Source: Tetragonia tetragonoides (taxonomy: Eukaryota; Streptophyta; Magnoliopsida; Caryophyllales; Aizoaceae). From it: DNA of 64,000 bases. Shown here piece after piece: positions 1 to 11,754 of this stretch. The position numbers were made by a program, and so were the translations under genes. The DNA lies in NCBI GenBank assembly GCA_038025085.1, contig CM076141.1, positions 19,036,001 to 19,100,000 of the forward strand, read 5' to 3'. Position 1 is the stretch's first letter. Each line of letters opens with the position of its first letter. The notes below the pieces were generated by a model. The model saw only the letters and a program-made list of their open reading frames with translations, had not been told where the DNA came from and ran no database searches.

Positions 1-177
1 TACAATACTTCGCTAACTTGTGCAACATGTTCTTTAGATTTCAAAGATGAGAATAGACTGTACCCCTTTGTACCCCTGAAATCTGGATACGCCAATGATG
101 ATACGACTAGGAAGGATAATTGTTTGAAGAAGAAGACTACTACATACGTTGCTGCCTCGGTTAGTTGGAAGAGGTAG
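1..177 (+). CDS. 3' end of an unrecognised plant ORF (partial)
   Basis: An open frame enters from the left edge and runs 58 codons to a TAG at 175-177. Composition looks coding rather than random: it is Lys/Thr-rich with a cluster of three AAG lysines, contains a C-x2-C pair, and is followed at once by AT-rich sequence with no long frame. I do not recognise the protein. It could be the last exon of a host gene lying to the left of the window or a chance frame; a start codon cannot be seen. Function unknown. Confidence 0.33.
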   Translation, partial: YNTSLTCATCSLDFKDENRLYPFVPLKSGYANDDTTRKDNCLKKKTTTYVAASVSWKR

Positions 178-1110
178 AGATCACGTGAATGTTCAGAAAA
201 TTTTATTTTTAATGAACTTTTTTCTACTTATTTTTGTTTATCATCTTTTGTATTTTTTAATACTTACTAGATTTTGTGCCCGTGCGATGCACCGGTTCTT
301 GTTTATCATCCTCCGTTATTAGAATCAATATAATAATTTTTTTTAATCACATCAATATATAAAGTTGAATAATAGGAGTCTAGCAATGAACAATAATAAT
401 TTTTTTATCAAGGAAAAAAACTCTTTTAACAAAGAATTTTTATTTTTAGTGATTATATAATATTTTTTAGGATAATAAAATATAATACTTATTTTACTTA
501 TTTTTATTAAAATAAAATCAAAATATTTTGAATTTTTTTTTAATCACCCATGCATTTATGACTATTTATTACGTATTAAATGCCACCTTGGTGAGAACTC
601 AATTATACATTGATTAACAAAAGGTCAAAGGATAGAAAATAGCTCAGGCTCCACTGCTCAACCAGTGATAACCTATTTTAGTAGGTTATAGGTAGTTCAT
701 TGGGTGACTCTTTTAAAAATTAAGATTCTTATTGAACCCACCAGCTATTTGGCAAAGTTCACGTCCTCACACGATAGTTGACTATTAATAGTCTATCGCT
801 ACTCTGCTCCTTCATTTCTTAATCCATATCATTAACATCATCGATTACCATTGTATAATACTGCTTCTCGAACACTAATATGTAGTACTATATCCGTTTT
901 AGAAAAATCTTAACATTTATTTTTTAAAAATTTTGATCACTGATGTATGAAAAAAATATGAGGATCAAGAATGTAAAAATACTCTCGTTAAATTCATTAT
1001 AAATAGTAATATTGGAAAATCACATTTTTTATAATTCATATATTCATATGAATACAAATATTTACAGTTAAAGTAGTGCATTGAAAACAGTGTAAAAGTA
1101 AATATAATAT
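178..1110. other. AT-rich noncoding spacer
   Basis: No credible coding frame. At 275-295 there is a GC-rich block, gtgcccgtgcgatgcaccgg, of a kind that recurs in plant genomes as part of short nonautonomous repeats. A related block (gcccgtgcgttatat) lies at 1536-1550. I cannot define element ends from either. The rest is A/T-rich sequence without a feature I can support. Confidence 0.4.
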
Positions 1111-1238
1111 CTTGTGTGGACTTAGTTTACGGTAGACCAAAAATCGAATTTTTTTAAAAAATACCTCCCATATCCCTAAAAAATTTAGACTATATCCTTA
1201 ATTTACCCTTTGGTCCTCGGTGGACTAAGTCACATAAG
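1111..1238. mobile_element. TIR MITE, family shared with 45505-45739
   Basis: The left end (cttgtgtggacttag..., then a ...gtagaccaa block) is an imperfect inverted repeat of the right end (...ttggtcctcggtggactaagt). The TIR is about 29 bp. The same termini bound an insertion in the gag of the gypsy element at 45505-45739, so this is a dispersed family. The 128 bp element has an AT-rich core and no coding capacity. Target-site duplication is not resolvable here, so the superfamily is left open. Confidence 0.6.
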
Positions 1239-2099
1239 AGTACAAGACAAGGTGAAAAGTAAATATTAAAACATTTCCGAAACGGAGGGAGTATCATCCG
1301 AGGTAAGAAATGCTACTGTTAAACGTGGGCCGGTGATTACCACTATATAATATCATATAATTAATTAAGTAGGCTTGAGATTGACAATTAAAATAACATA
1401 GAAACTTTCTCTCATTGACTATTTGGCTATTTGCTTACACACTACAAACTCAGGAAATAAGAACTAAATTTTTTTTTGCCATCTTTCACTAATTACCTCT
1501 TTTCTTTTTCTCTTATATATTTAACTAATTTTAAAGCCCGTGCGTTATATAGGTTGAGCGAAATGTTTGTATATTAATATTCATTAGGTGAAATACGCAC
1601 ACTAACATGCCTATTTTAAAAAAGAAATCATAAATAATTTCTAATTGATTATAATTATGCATGCTATATAGTGATGCTAGTTTCATGTTATCCTTAGTGA
1701 TTTAGGTCGATCTCTCTTTTATTTTTCACGCCCCTCGGATTATCAAGATTTGCGAGAATAAATAAGAAAACTTGAAAGCAAAGAGATGTAGGGAGAATAA
1801 AGGGTGAGAAAAAGTTCAAAAAAAATGGAGAGTGATTATGTGAGGCGTTTAATAAAAAAAAGATATTAGTTATCATAATCCTCCTAAAATACAATTAGGA
1901 TTTTAACCAAATTGCACCTCCAAAAATGGTTACTTTAAAATTATTGTTAGATCGATGTTCAAACACTATATATCATATCGCAGGAGCCTTGAATCAACAA
2001 AAGGTGAAATGTGAATATGAGTAGAGGCATGTATCACATTTTTCACTTCTTTTTTTTTTTTTCTTTCAATATTCTAAAATATATTTCTGGCTTATGTGG
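1239..2099. other. AT-rich noncoding spacer
   Basis: Nothing coding is supported. It has long A and T tracts and a minus-strand chance frame at 1694-1894 with no protein-like character. Confidence 0.4.
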
Positions 2100-2745
2100 C
2101 TTGCTTTTAAATTTTTTTTTTGTTGAGACTAATTGCTTAGGTGATGCAACTTAGTAATCAAACTTGTGTTATGCACGGACTTAAAATATATTTGCTCAAA
2201 TTTATTTTCAAGCTACATGTTTCTTATACATATCGTAAATGAATGTTTTAAGATACTTTTCGATGCGAATCTGATGATTTAAAAGATTAGTTTTTTAAAC
2301 ATGTAGAAAAGTTATATTTGATTTTATAACTATTTGACAGATATCTAATATAGCTCCTATAAAACTCTAGGGTCTATCACAACTCAAGCTCTATATTTTA
2401 TTTTCTAACCTTTATTTATTTTATGTGGCATGCGCTTAAAAATATTGCTTAGGTGGCTAATATTTGCTCATTTTTTATTTTCAGCTTAATTTTATTGTTA
2501 ATATTATTATGACTTTTACTTAGTTGCGGGAACCAACATATACATGCGATTTCACATGTTTCTTATACATAGTGTATATGCATCTCGTTTTAAAGTATTT
2601 TTCAATGCGAATTTGATGGTATAAAAGTTATTATTTATTGAGATGTGTAGAAAAAGTTATATTTGATTTCAAATATTTGACAGAGTTCTAGTTTAACTTT
2701 TATAAAACTCTAGAGGTCTATCACAACTCAAAATCTTAAACAGTA
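2100..2745 (+). repeat. Diverged two-copy tandem repeat, ~344 bp unit
   Basis: Two successive blocks share landmarks in the same order. 'acatgtttcttatacata' occurs at 2214 and 2557. 'ctatcacaactcaa' ends the units near 2388 and 2732. 'atgcgaatttgatg'-like and 'aaaagttatatttgat' segments lie between. Spacing is about 344 bp throughout. The copies have many substitutions and small indels, so this is an old local duplication of noncoding sequence. Confidence 0.65.
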
Positions 2746-2871
2746 GGGTATCTAAGAGTTCTAAATGTTTTACACCAGTTAATTTTCGTCTTTATCTTCG
2801 CTTAGGTGGCGCGCTCTTAAAATTCTCGCCTACGTGGCACGCCTTATTGCTCCCGAAAAATACCTCCTTTT

Positions 2872-2889
2872 TATATATATATATATATA
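2872..2889 (+). promoter_or_regulatory. Candidate TATA region for the ORF starting at 3040
   Basis: An (AT)n run with TATATAA lies about 150 bp upstream of the ATG at 3040. It is followed by a pyrimidine-rich stretch (2900-2945), a common character of plant 5' leaders. This is positional evidence only; an AT microsatellite in AT-rich DNA is weak support. Confidence 0.25.
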
Positions 2890-3039
2890 ATAATTTGTTT
2901 GCTCTCACTTTTCTCTCTCCCGTCTTTCTTCTTCTCCCTTTGATTCATTTCTATGTGTTTGCAGTTTTCCCCTTCTGCTGCACTGATTTAAACTTAAAGA
3001 TTCCTTATTTATAACTAACTTGGGGGACAACCTACAAAT

Positions 3040-3132
3040 ATGATGTCTAATTTTCAAGCCTTAGATAATAATGAGCAGGACAATGTCGATAACGGTTGTT
3101 GTCGATTTTCGATTAAAGAAGTAGCCAGAGCA
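3040..3132 (+). pseudogene. Unknown ORF, 5' part, split by copia insertion
   Basis: ATG at 3040 opens 31 codons that stay open to 3132, exactly where the copia LTR begins. The 5 bp before the LTR (GAGCA) are the target-site duplication. On the far side, codons resume in the same frame at 8731 and continue to a TAG at 8908-8910, giving a 90-residue product if the insertion and one TSD copy are discounted. I do not recognise the protein. The downstream part ends in a run of Asp/Glu. It may be one exon of a longer gene. The frame continuity over the insertion is the main evidence that this was coding. Confidence 0.45.
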
Positions 3133-3439
3133 TGTTGGGATTACTTGATTTCATTTTATATTTATTTATTTCTTCTTATGACAAGTCAGCTGTACAGGTT
3201 GTTAGGATAAAGAGTTTGTTAGAGATATTCTGTTAGATGCATTCTGTTACAGATTAGTTAGTTAGAGAGAGCATAGAGCTGCACATTGCATTGTATATAA
3301 ATCAACTGATCCTGTACAAAGCTTAATTAATTCATTCATTCTGTAACTTCTCAAACAGAGAGTTCAGAGTTCAATCTCAATTTCTCTCTCTTTTCACATC
3401 ATTCTCTTGTTCATTGAGCTCGATTCATGTCGATTAACA
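3133..3439 (+). repeat. 5' LTR of copia element
   Basis: 307 bp, TGTTGGGATT...ATTAACA. A TATA box (tatataaat) lies at 3294-3302, placing transcription start about 30 bp downstream. The LTR differs from its partner at 8419-8725 by nine substitutions and no indels. Confidence 0.96.
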
Positions 3440-3452
3440 TGGTATCAGAGCC
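3440..3452 (+). promoter_or_regulatory. Primer binding site (tRNA-iMet)
   Basis: TGGTATCAGAGCC begins immediately after the LTR and is the standard initiator-Met-tRNA primer site of plant copia and gypsy elements. Confidence 0.93.
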
Positions 3453-3678
3453 AAATTGAGCTCAATTGATTCCTTAAATCAAGTCTGAACATTTTAATTG
3501 TTCTTCGATTAATCGAAATCATTCTTCAATAATCTAGCTTTATTTTTCCGCAATCAATTTCTTTCGAATTCGATCATTAGGATTGTTCTTCATCTTTTGA
3601 TGAAGCTCAATCGATTTAAGAAATCGCAATATTTTTTTTCTGATCAGTTCGTCATTATATTGATCAAGCTTTTTAGCT

Positions 3679-4605
3679 ATGGCGATTGGCGAAGATTCTG
3701 GTTCAAACTCTCAAAATAGGAATTCTCTTGATTCTTCTGATCCTCTCTTTCTTCACCCTGCTGATCATCCAGGCCTTCTCCTGGTTTCTAAACCTTTTGA
3801 TGGATCAAAATTTGGCTCATGGAAGAAATCCATCTCAATCGCACTATCAGCGAAGAACAAGCTGAGTTTCATTACGACAAATTCTCAACCTGATGCTAAT
3901 AATGAGAAATACAATCATTGGCGTAGATGCAATGACATGGTGACTTCATGGATCTTGAATGTCTTATCTCAAGACATTGCAGAAAGTGTTCTATATTCTG
4001 ATTCGGCCTTTCAGATTTGGTCTGAGCTTGAGGATCGTTATGGTCAAGCAAGTGGAGCAAAATTCTATCAATTAGAGAAGGATATTCGTCTTTCCGGTCA
4101 AGGAACCAATGATGTAGCAGGGTATTTCACCAAAATGAAAAGAAGTTGGGATGAGCTCAACACACTATCATCATTGCCTATTTGTTTTTGTGGAGCTACT
4201 AAAGCGTTGCAAAAATTTAATGAGGATCAACGTTTAATTCAATTCCTAATGGGATTAAATAGTGATTACAACACTGTTCGTGGAAATATTTTGATGATGA
4301 AGCCCTTACCTACAATTGGTCAGGCTTATGCACTGTTAATTCAGGAAGAGAAGCAAAGGGAGGTACAATCTGCTTCACAATTTATCAATGAGTCTGCTTC
4401 AATGTATGCTTTACATCAGAATAGTCAGAATGCTCAAGGCTCTCAGGGCCAAAATAATAACTCTCAAAGATATAAAAATGACAGCAAAAGGATAATTTGT
4501 AACCATTGCAAAAAGCCAAGGCATATTGCTAGTAAATGCTATAGACTGGTTGGTTTTCCTAAGGACTTTAAATTCACAAAGGGCAGGAAAATGGCTGAAA
4601 TGTGA
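3679..4605 (+). pseudogene. Copia gag
   Basis: This is the gag of the copia element. The N-terminal part (residues ~25-60, with FDGSKFGSWKKS) resembles the copia-type gag N-terminal domain, followed by the UBN2-like central region (~70-230). A CCHC zinc knuckle near residue 275 reads CNHCKKPRHIASKC: C-x2-C-x4-H-x4-C with Arg where Gly is usual. The frame stops at 4603-4605. The natural continuation lies in another frame from about 4602, so an indel has separated gag from pol. Gag forms the particle and binds genomic RNA. Confidence 0.9.
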
Positions 4606-7600
4606 TGAGTGATCTTGATGCTAATATAAGTGATACTGGAGAAGAATTTCTTTTGAACAATTCTCACCAGAATCAAGGTTTTTCTCGTAATAATGGTAAT
4701 GCTGTTGTTCAAAGTGTTTATGGTAGCACTGCTTCTCACAGTCAAGGTGTTTCTCAAGAGCAATTATCCCAGATTATTTCTATGCTGAGTAATATGCAAG
4801 GTGCAGGCAGATGTCAGGTTCATTCTGGAAACAATGGCATTTCTGGTGGTCAAGCTTTCAGTGCTGCTAATTTTACAGGTATATTTGCTTGTTCAAGTCA
4901 TAATTAGCATGGTAAATGCATTAGTTGTAGTTGTTGGTTTGCTGATTATACCTAGATCATTGACACTGGTGCCAGTGATCATATGTGCCACAATAAAAGC
5001 ATGCTTACCCAAACACAATCCCTGCCCAGATCTTATTATGTAACCTTACCCAATGGCCAATCTCTTGCTGTTCATCAAATTGGAACTGTTAGAATTCATG
5101 CTGAAATAATACTTAATGATGTGCTTTATGTGCCTCAATTCAAGTACAATCTTCTCTCTATAGGAAAGCTTTGCAAGCAAGCTTTTTCTTATGCTATTTT
5201 CACCAATTCAAACTGTTATTTTCAGGGCCCTTCAATGAAGAGGCCTCTGGTTCTTGGTGAAGCTCACAAAGGGTTATATCTGCTGCATAATCAAAGTCAT
5301 ACTCATGACAATTCTTCTGTTTCATCTCCAAATTCAGTGTCAAGCACAAATAATGCTCAGCTAGATACTATATGTAAACTAGCTAGAAATTCTGTCATTT
5401 CGAATTCCAAATCATGTCAATCAGTTAGTTCTTGTAAGCTAATTGATGCTCTTGTTGTACCTTTTGTTTGCAATTCTGTTAGTAATAAACAAGGTGGAAA
5501 AATTTGGCACCAGAGATTAGGCCATTTACCTTTGTACAAACTCAAATAGTTATCTGTTTTTCCTGGAAATGATATTAGTACTATTGAGTGTTGTGATATA
5601 TGCCCTAGAGCAAGGCAACATAGGTTGCCTTTTCCTCATAGTCAAACACATTCTCCTCATAAATTTGCCATTGTTCAGGTTGATGTCTGGGGTCCCTATC
5701 ACACTGCCACTCATGGAGGTTATTACTATTTTCTCACTATTGTAAATGATTTCAGTAGAGCCACTTGGACTCACTTATTGAAAACAAAGAGTAATGTCGT
5801 TCCTTTCATCCAAACCTTCACTTAAATGGTTCTCACTCAGTTTGATATTAAAATTAAATGTTTCAGAACTGACAATGCTCTTGAGCTAGGCTCTAGCAAG
5901 GAAGCTACTTCTTTCTTTCATTCAAAGGGAATTCTGCATCAAACTAGTGTTAGAGCCACCCCACAGCAAAATGGTATAGTGGAAAGAAAACATAAACATT
6001 TGTTGGAAACCTCTAGAGCCCTTTTTATTCAGTCACAGTTACCTATTACTTTTTGGGGTGATTGTGTACTCACAGCTACATATCTTATCAACAGATTTCC
6101 CCTCAAAATCCTTAACAACAAATCTCCTTTTGAGCTCCTTTTTGGCACCACTCCTTCATATTCTCACCTTAGAAGCTTTCTTTGTCTCTGCTTTGCTTCT
6201 ACACATAAACAAGGTCGTGATAAATTCCAACCCAGAGCCTCACCATGTATTTTCATTGGCTATCCTCTAGGCAAGAAAGCTTATAAGCTTTATAATCTTG
6301 ACACCAACAAAATAGAAATCTCCAGAGATGTCATCTTCCATGAATCTTCTTTTCCTTCTATCCCTCATACCACCAGCTATATTCCTTTCCCAAGTCATTT
6401 ATCTTTTGATTTCTTTCCTGATCCCATCCCAAGTCATACACATGATCATACACCTACTCATACACCTGCTCATACACCTGATCATACTCCTGCTCATACA
6501 CCTCAGTCCTCATCTCAACCACATCAATCACCTATTCCTCATGCTTCAAGTCAGTCTCAATGTCACAGTCAGTCTCAAACACAGTCTCAGGGTCCAGGTA
6601 AGTCTCAAACACATTTTCATGTCCACAGTCAATCTCGCAATCCTCCTCAGTCTTCCTCTCATACTCTTAGAAGGTCTACTAGGTCTATTCAGCAGCCTTC
6701 TTATCTTGATGATTATGTTTGCAGCAATGTAACCCTGGATGATTCACCTTTTCATGATGATGATTGTATTTTTGACTGTCCTCATACTATTACCTCTACC
6801 TGTTGTCTCCCAAGCCATACCTGTTTTTCAACCCTTTCAACCCATAATCAGCAGTTATTCAACTCTATTGATGAATTGCATGAGCCTGTTAGTTATGATG
6901 AGGTAGCAGGTATCCCTGCATGGCAAGATGCCATGAAGAAAGAGTTTAATGCCCTAGAGGCTAATAACACCTGGGACGAGGCTGATTTACCCCCAGGAAA
7001 GAAATCTATCAGTAGCAAAGGGGTCAACAAAGTAAAAAAGAATGCTGATGGTAGTGTTGAGAGGTGCAAGGGCAGAATAGTGATCAAAGGTTGCACCCAA
7101 AAGGCTGGAATTGATTACACAGAGACATTTTCCCCTGTTGTCAAAATGACAGCTATCAGAAGTCTCATTGCCACTGCTGTCAAGATGCATTGGCCCATGC
7201 ATCAACTAGATGTCAACAATGCCTTCTTACATGGTGACTTAGATGAAGATATCTACATGAAGCCACCACCTGGCCTGACTCTTTCTCATCTCTCCAAGGT
7301 TTTGAAGCTCAAAAAGTCCCTATATGGCCTTAAACAGGCTTCTAGACAGTGGCATGCTAAGCTCTCTTCTGCTTTGAAGCTCAGGGGTTATTTACAATCC
7401 AAAAATGATTACTCCCTATTTTACAAAAAATGGGTAGCAACATTGTTTTTTGTAGCAGTTTATGTTGATGATATATTGGTTACTGGAAACCATGCTGAGG
7501 AGATTACTGCACTAAAAGCTTCTCTTGATTCTACTTTCAAAATAAAGGATTTAGGTTCCTTACATTATTTTCTGGGTATTGAAATTCTACAAGAACCTCA

Positions 7601-8483
7601 GGGTGTTATCCTTACTCAAAGGAAGTTTACCCTGGAATTGCTCAAGGAATTTGATCAGACAGCTGCTCTTCCTGCTCACTGCCCTTTGGAAACTAACTTA
7701 AAGCTTTGACCAGATTCAGGGACACCCATTGCAGATCCTAGTCAGTATAGGAAGTTGGTTGGGAAGCTCAACTATTTGACTCATACAAGACCTGATTTGT
7801 CCTATGCTGTTCAGTTCTTAAGTCAGTTTATGCAGGATCCCAGGGAGCCTCATTGGCAGGTTGCTCTTCACACATTAAGATATCTCAAGAAGGATCCTAC
7901 TCAAGGCATATTCTTAAATTCTTCTTCTGATTTGACACTAGAGGCTTATTGTGATTCTGACTGGGCTTCTTTCCCTAACACAAGGAGACCAGTCAGTGGC
8001 TACTTCATCTTACTTGGTGGCAGTCCCATTTCCTGGAAAAGCAAGAAACAAGCAACTGTTTCTCTAAGTTTTGCTGAAGCAGAATACAGGTCCATGCGAA
8101 AAGTTACAGCTGAGCTAGCATGGTCAAGTAGATTGCATCATGAGTTCACAGTACCAAATATTGCTCCTGTGTCAGTAAAATGTGATAGTCAGGCTGCTAT
8201 CTACATTGCTAGGAACCCTGTCTACCATGAACGTACCAAGCATGTGGAGCTTGATTGCCATTTTGTCAGAGAAAAACTCCAAGGAGGTCTTATCAGTTTG
8301 CAGCATGTGCGCACCCAAGCTCAGTTAGCTTACATCTTCACAAAGAGCCTCCCAGGTCCTTTGCATCATAATATCCTCTCCAAGTTGGGGGTTTTCTCAA
8401 CCTCCAACTTGAGGGGGGTGTTGGGATTACTTGATTTCATTTTATATTTATTTATTTCTTCTTATGACAAGTCAACTGTATAG
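4602..8483 (+). pseudogene. Copia pol: protease, integrase, RT, RNase H
   Basis: One frame carries the whole pol with in-frame stops at 4905, 4953, 5547, 5823 and 7707. Protease: DTGASDHM near 4962; the stop at 4953 sits where Trp is usual. Integrase: zinc module (HQRLGH, CDIC) then DDE core (VDVWG, TDNALE, NGIVERK) to about 6000. A His/Ser/Gln/Pro-rich linker (6360-6700) with repeated 'HTP' units follows. RT lies at 6920-7700 with YVDD near 7461. RNase H follows with CDSDWA, a Glu, CDSQAA and a HERTKHVE block. The frame ends inside the 3' LTR. Stops make it non-functional. Confidence 0.93.
8406..8418 (+). promoter_or_regulatory. Polypurine tract of copia element
   Basis: The stretch aacttgagggggg sits directly against the 3' LTR start (8419) and is the expected plus-strand primer for reverse transcription. 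Confidence 0.85.
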
Positions 8484-8725
8484 GTTGTTAGGACAAAGAG
8501 TTTGTTAGAGATATTCTGTTAGATGCATTCTGTTACAGATTAGTTAGTTAGAAAGAGCATAGAGCTGCACATTGCCTTGTATATAAATCAACTGATCCTG
8601 TACAAAGCTTAATTAATTCATTCATTCTGTAACTTCTCAATCAGAGAGTTCAGAGTTCAATCTCAATTTCTCTCTGTTCTCACATCATTCTCTTGTTCAT
8701 TGAGCTCGATCCATGTCGATTAACA
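8419..8725 (+). repeat. 3' LTR of copia element
   Basis: 307 bp, same length as the 5' LTR, with a TATA box at 8580-8588. It is followed by the second GAGCA target duplicate. It also supplies the last codons of the RNase H frame. Confidence 0.96.
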
Positions 8726-8730
8726 GAGCA

Positions 8731-8910
8731 ATATGGGAATGGCTCATGCGACCAATTAACCTGCTCCAAGATACCGACGGATACTCAGCAAACTACTACA
8801 TTGACATAGTCAGCGGAGACATGCCCCCCCTGATTTATGGTGATTTATGGGATACTGAGAATTCTGAAGAAGATGATGATTATGATGAGGACGACATGAG
8901 AAACATATAG
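8731..8910 (+). pseudogene. Unknown ORF, 3' part, split by copia insertion
   Basis: Continuation of the frame that starts at 3040: 59 codons and a TAG. It has a hydrophobic/aromatic start (IWEWLM), a tyrosine pair (ANYYID) and a strongly acidic tail of Glu/Asp before the stop. A chance ATG inside the LTR (8713) makes it look like an independent ORF, but codons before 8731 belong to the LTR. A diverged copy of the acidic-tail segment follows at ~8965-9045. Function unknown. Confidence 0.45.
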
Positions 8911-9271
8911 ATACCGACCGACACCAGTGGCAGCAGTTGATGCCAGCAATTGGGACAGGAGGCAGCGGAGACATGGGCATGGTTAAAGCTGCATTATGGG
9001 AGACTGACGGTTCTAAAGATGAAGATGATGATAGATGATGAGGACGACATAATAAACCTCTTATTATTGGCTTCCAAGGGGCAAGACTGAAGAATGAAAG
9101 AGCTCCTATAGACCAAGAGCGCGCTCGGAAGGTGACACGACCCTCCACAAGGCTGCTCGGGCTGCAGGACACATTGACACGGTTAAGGGAAGAGAGGCTG
9201 ATGCATGCTAATTCAATAATAAGAGCACCTGACCTCCACATGAGGGGCATATACTATCCTAGCCAGTTGTC
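8911..9271 (+). other. Diverged second copy of the acidic-tail segment and ORF-like flank
   Basis: The stretch ggcagcggagacatggg at ~8963, and the gat/gaa-rich run ending in gaggacgaca (~9039-9049), repeat the order seen at 8812-8896. That suggests a local duplication of the 3' exon. From ~9090 a frame with many charged residues (RLREERL) runs to ~9273. I do not recognise it. It could be a further exon or decayed coding sequence of the split gene. Confidence 0.3.
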
Positions 9272-9279
9272 CTAGTCTA

Positions 9280-9474
9280 CAGGGGCGGATACAGTACGGG
9301 GCACCGGGGTCCCGGGCAACCAGTTTTTTCGGAAAATTTTGCTAAAATACCCTACTTTTTGGATTTTTTTTGAAAAATATTGCTAAAATACCATAACAAT
9401 TTAGTTTCGGTACCCATATTATTTAATAATTCAGTTTTAACACCCATATTATTAATTTTCTAGATCCGCCACTG
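9280..9474. mobile_element. hAT-type MITE with 8 bp TSD
   Basis: Ends caggggcggat and atccgccactg are inverted repeats with one mismatch in 11 bp. They are flanked by the direct repeat ctagtcta (9272-9279 and 9475-9482). An 8 bp TSD and CA(G/C)-type termini are hAT hallmarks. The 195 bp interior has direct repeats of 'ttgctaaaatacc' and 'acccatattatt' and no ORF. It is related by termini to the copy at 26492-26690. Confidence 0.88.
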
Positions 9475-9682
9475 CTAGTCTAAAAGATTTCATCAGATTC
9501 CTTGTAAGAGGTTGTGATTGCTGCTCTAAGATATGGTAAAGTTTCTTTTTGTTTGAACCAAGCAGGAAGAGAAAGTGAAAAGTTGGCTATTTGAAAGATT
9601 AAAGTACCTATGATGATGATACTTACATTTTCCTTATTTACATCTTTTACCTGCTCGAGTGTGATATTAGATGTCCTGCAGC

Positions 9683-9685
<3 letters not shown>

Positions 9686-9729
<44 letters not shown>
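9686..9729. repeat. Poly(T) tract, 44 nt
   Basis: Uninterrupted T run. On the minus strand it is a poly(A) and could be the tail of a retroposed sequence, but I see no target duplication to prove that. Confidence 0.8.
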
Positions 9730-9732
<3 letters not shown>

Positions 9733-11754
9733 TATATCTCCCTATTTTAAGATTCAGCAGTCACGTCATAATCGTATAATAAAAAATAGGACAATGCTAA
9801 AGGTCTCCACTAAAGACACGAAAAGTGTGTCTCCTGTGATGTTTCAGTTGCCACATTGCCAAATTAACTAATTACCATATGCCATGTCATAGAGGCTAAA
9901 ATAAATAATGTAAAACAAATGAGTTTTTTTAGCAAATATACGAAAGATGATCTAGTTAGTATTTTTTTTTTTTTTTATTATAGAAAGTTATGTCTTATAT
10001 TAGGAACAAGGCTTAAAATAAGGAAAATGTGATAAAGTTAACTCTATTAGCAAACACAATAAAGGAAGGAAACGATTTTATGATTTTATATGAAAAATAA
10101 ATAAAGACAACTGCCATAATTTTATTTCGCTCATATTGCATTTCCTCATCTCTCTCTTATTTCTATTTTCCTTTATTTTTTATTATTTTATTAAATTATA
10201 TTAATTAGACTTGTGTCTCTAATCTCTATTTCTTAAGTATTTTTCTTACATTTTATTTTAACTTACTTCTCTAACAATATTCAATTATTAATTTCAATTT
10301 TAAGAGATATGGAAGAGAAAAAAGAAGTTACTTTCTTATCTCTTGAAAAAAATTATTCAGATGCTTTGGTGAAAAATACTATTCCCTTTCAATGGAGGAG
10401 TTGTACATGTTCATACTATTGATATTTTTTATTCTCTACTTTCAAAAAAGAAAAAAATAATTTAAATTTGTACATTTTATCAGTTGAATAAGACCCAATT
10501 CTACAGCGTACTCAAATTTTATTATTTAATTAACGAATTGGAATCTAGTAAAATGTCCAAATCTATTCTTGCATATCCAAAAAAAAATTACATATAAGTA
10601 GCTAGTATATTAAACATTCTACTTGCAGCATTCTTGGCTTTACTTGTACACCTTATCATTTTACTATAAGAAATTCAATTTTACTGTGTACTTTCATGTT
10701 ATATGTTCTCTTTATTTGTATTTAACAAATTTGAATATTATTGTACATCCTATCAAATCATTTCATTTTATATAATTCATGATTTATCTATGAAAAAACA
10801 AAAAAGTTACTAGGTTATTTAATGATTTTACTTTCTCTTTCCACCAATCAATGTAATAAAGTATTTTTTTTATATATAATTCATGGACCTTATTCTAATT
10901 TTAAGTACCATCACTGTACAAATTTTCTCACATTTTACAATGCGATCAATCAAATATTACTTTTTGCATCAATGTACATAGCAATTTTTATTTGATCAAC
11001 GACAAGTTCACGACCCTTATTCTAATTTTACTATCATTGTCCTAATTATGCTATAAGAAAGAGATTTTACCAGTGTACTCTGTACTTTCATATGAAATAC
11101 TAAATAAAATCATGACAATGATGACAAAAAGAATAACCACTAGACAAGGCTTTTAATGACCCTCCTATATATTTCCTTAACAACCGAGTAGTCAATTTGT
11201 AAGATATGAAAATTATTTACTTTAAGTGTCAGATTTCGTCACTCTACTAAACATCTTTTCAATCAATTATATCATACAACTTAATTAATGTTTCTTACAT
11301 TTTGCTTTCGAAAATCTGAATTTACAACAGCCCCTAATTTTACTAATACAGGACTGGGAATTTTACCTTGTACTTTGTATTATCATATTATAAAACACTT
11401 CATGCATGATTTTTCCAAAATGAATTTATTGAAAACAAGAGACATAAGAGTTATTTCAACGATTATTTTTCTTCACACGACAAAAATAGTTATGGTTTAG
11501 AGTTTGATTTGTCCACAACATACAATCATAGAAAAAAGTAGGTGGAGAGATCAAATGTAATTAAAGACTATCACACATCAAATGCTTTCTAATACTCTAT
11601 CTATTTTGGTGTATTCTAACTTTTTAAGAGTTTAGGCTTTAGTTTTCATCATGGTACTAATAATAGGGTTTAGGGTGATCGAGTATTAGAATTTAAGTTT
11701 TATTAGGTTTCATAGAATGGAGGGACTAATAATGATTTCAATATAGAGAAAAAT
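9730..11754. other. AT-rich noncoding spacer
   Basis: No coding frame or element end that I can support. It contains many short, similar AT-rich phrases, for example 'ttcataattttac' and 'tgtacttt', that also occur in the tandem duplication to the right. The whole stretch may be one old, decayed repeat. Confidence 0.4.

Larger units (their letters stand above)
3133..8725 (+). mobile_element. Ty1/copia LTR retrotransposon (near-complete, decayed)
   Basis: The element is 5,593 bp with 307 bp LTRs on both sides (TG...CA), a PBS matching initiator-tRNA-Met, a G-rich polypurine tract before the 3' LTR, and a perfect 5 bp TSD (gagca, 3128-3132 and 8726-8730). Coding order is gag, protease, integrase, RT, RNase H, which is copia order. 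I count nine substitutions between the LTRs (about 3%), so the insertion is young on a plant scale. Five in-frame stops and one gag/pol frameshift make it non-autonomous now. Confidence 0.96.

Noticed and set aside
8713..8910. 65-residue ORF starting with an ATG inside the copia 3' LTR, taken as an independent gene
   Set aside because: The ATG belongs to the LTR. The coding part begins at 8731 and continues the frame from 3040.
9671..9871. 66-codon ORF with a poly-Phe run
   Set aside because: Its core is the 44 nt poly(T) tract, and the flanks show no protein-like composition.
11640..11690. Telomere-like 'tttaggg' phrase
   Set aside because: Only one unit (gggtttagggtg) is present, with no tandem array.
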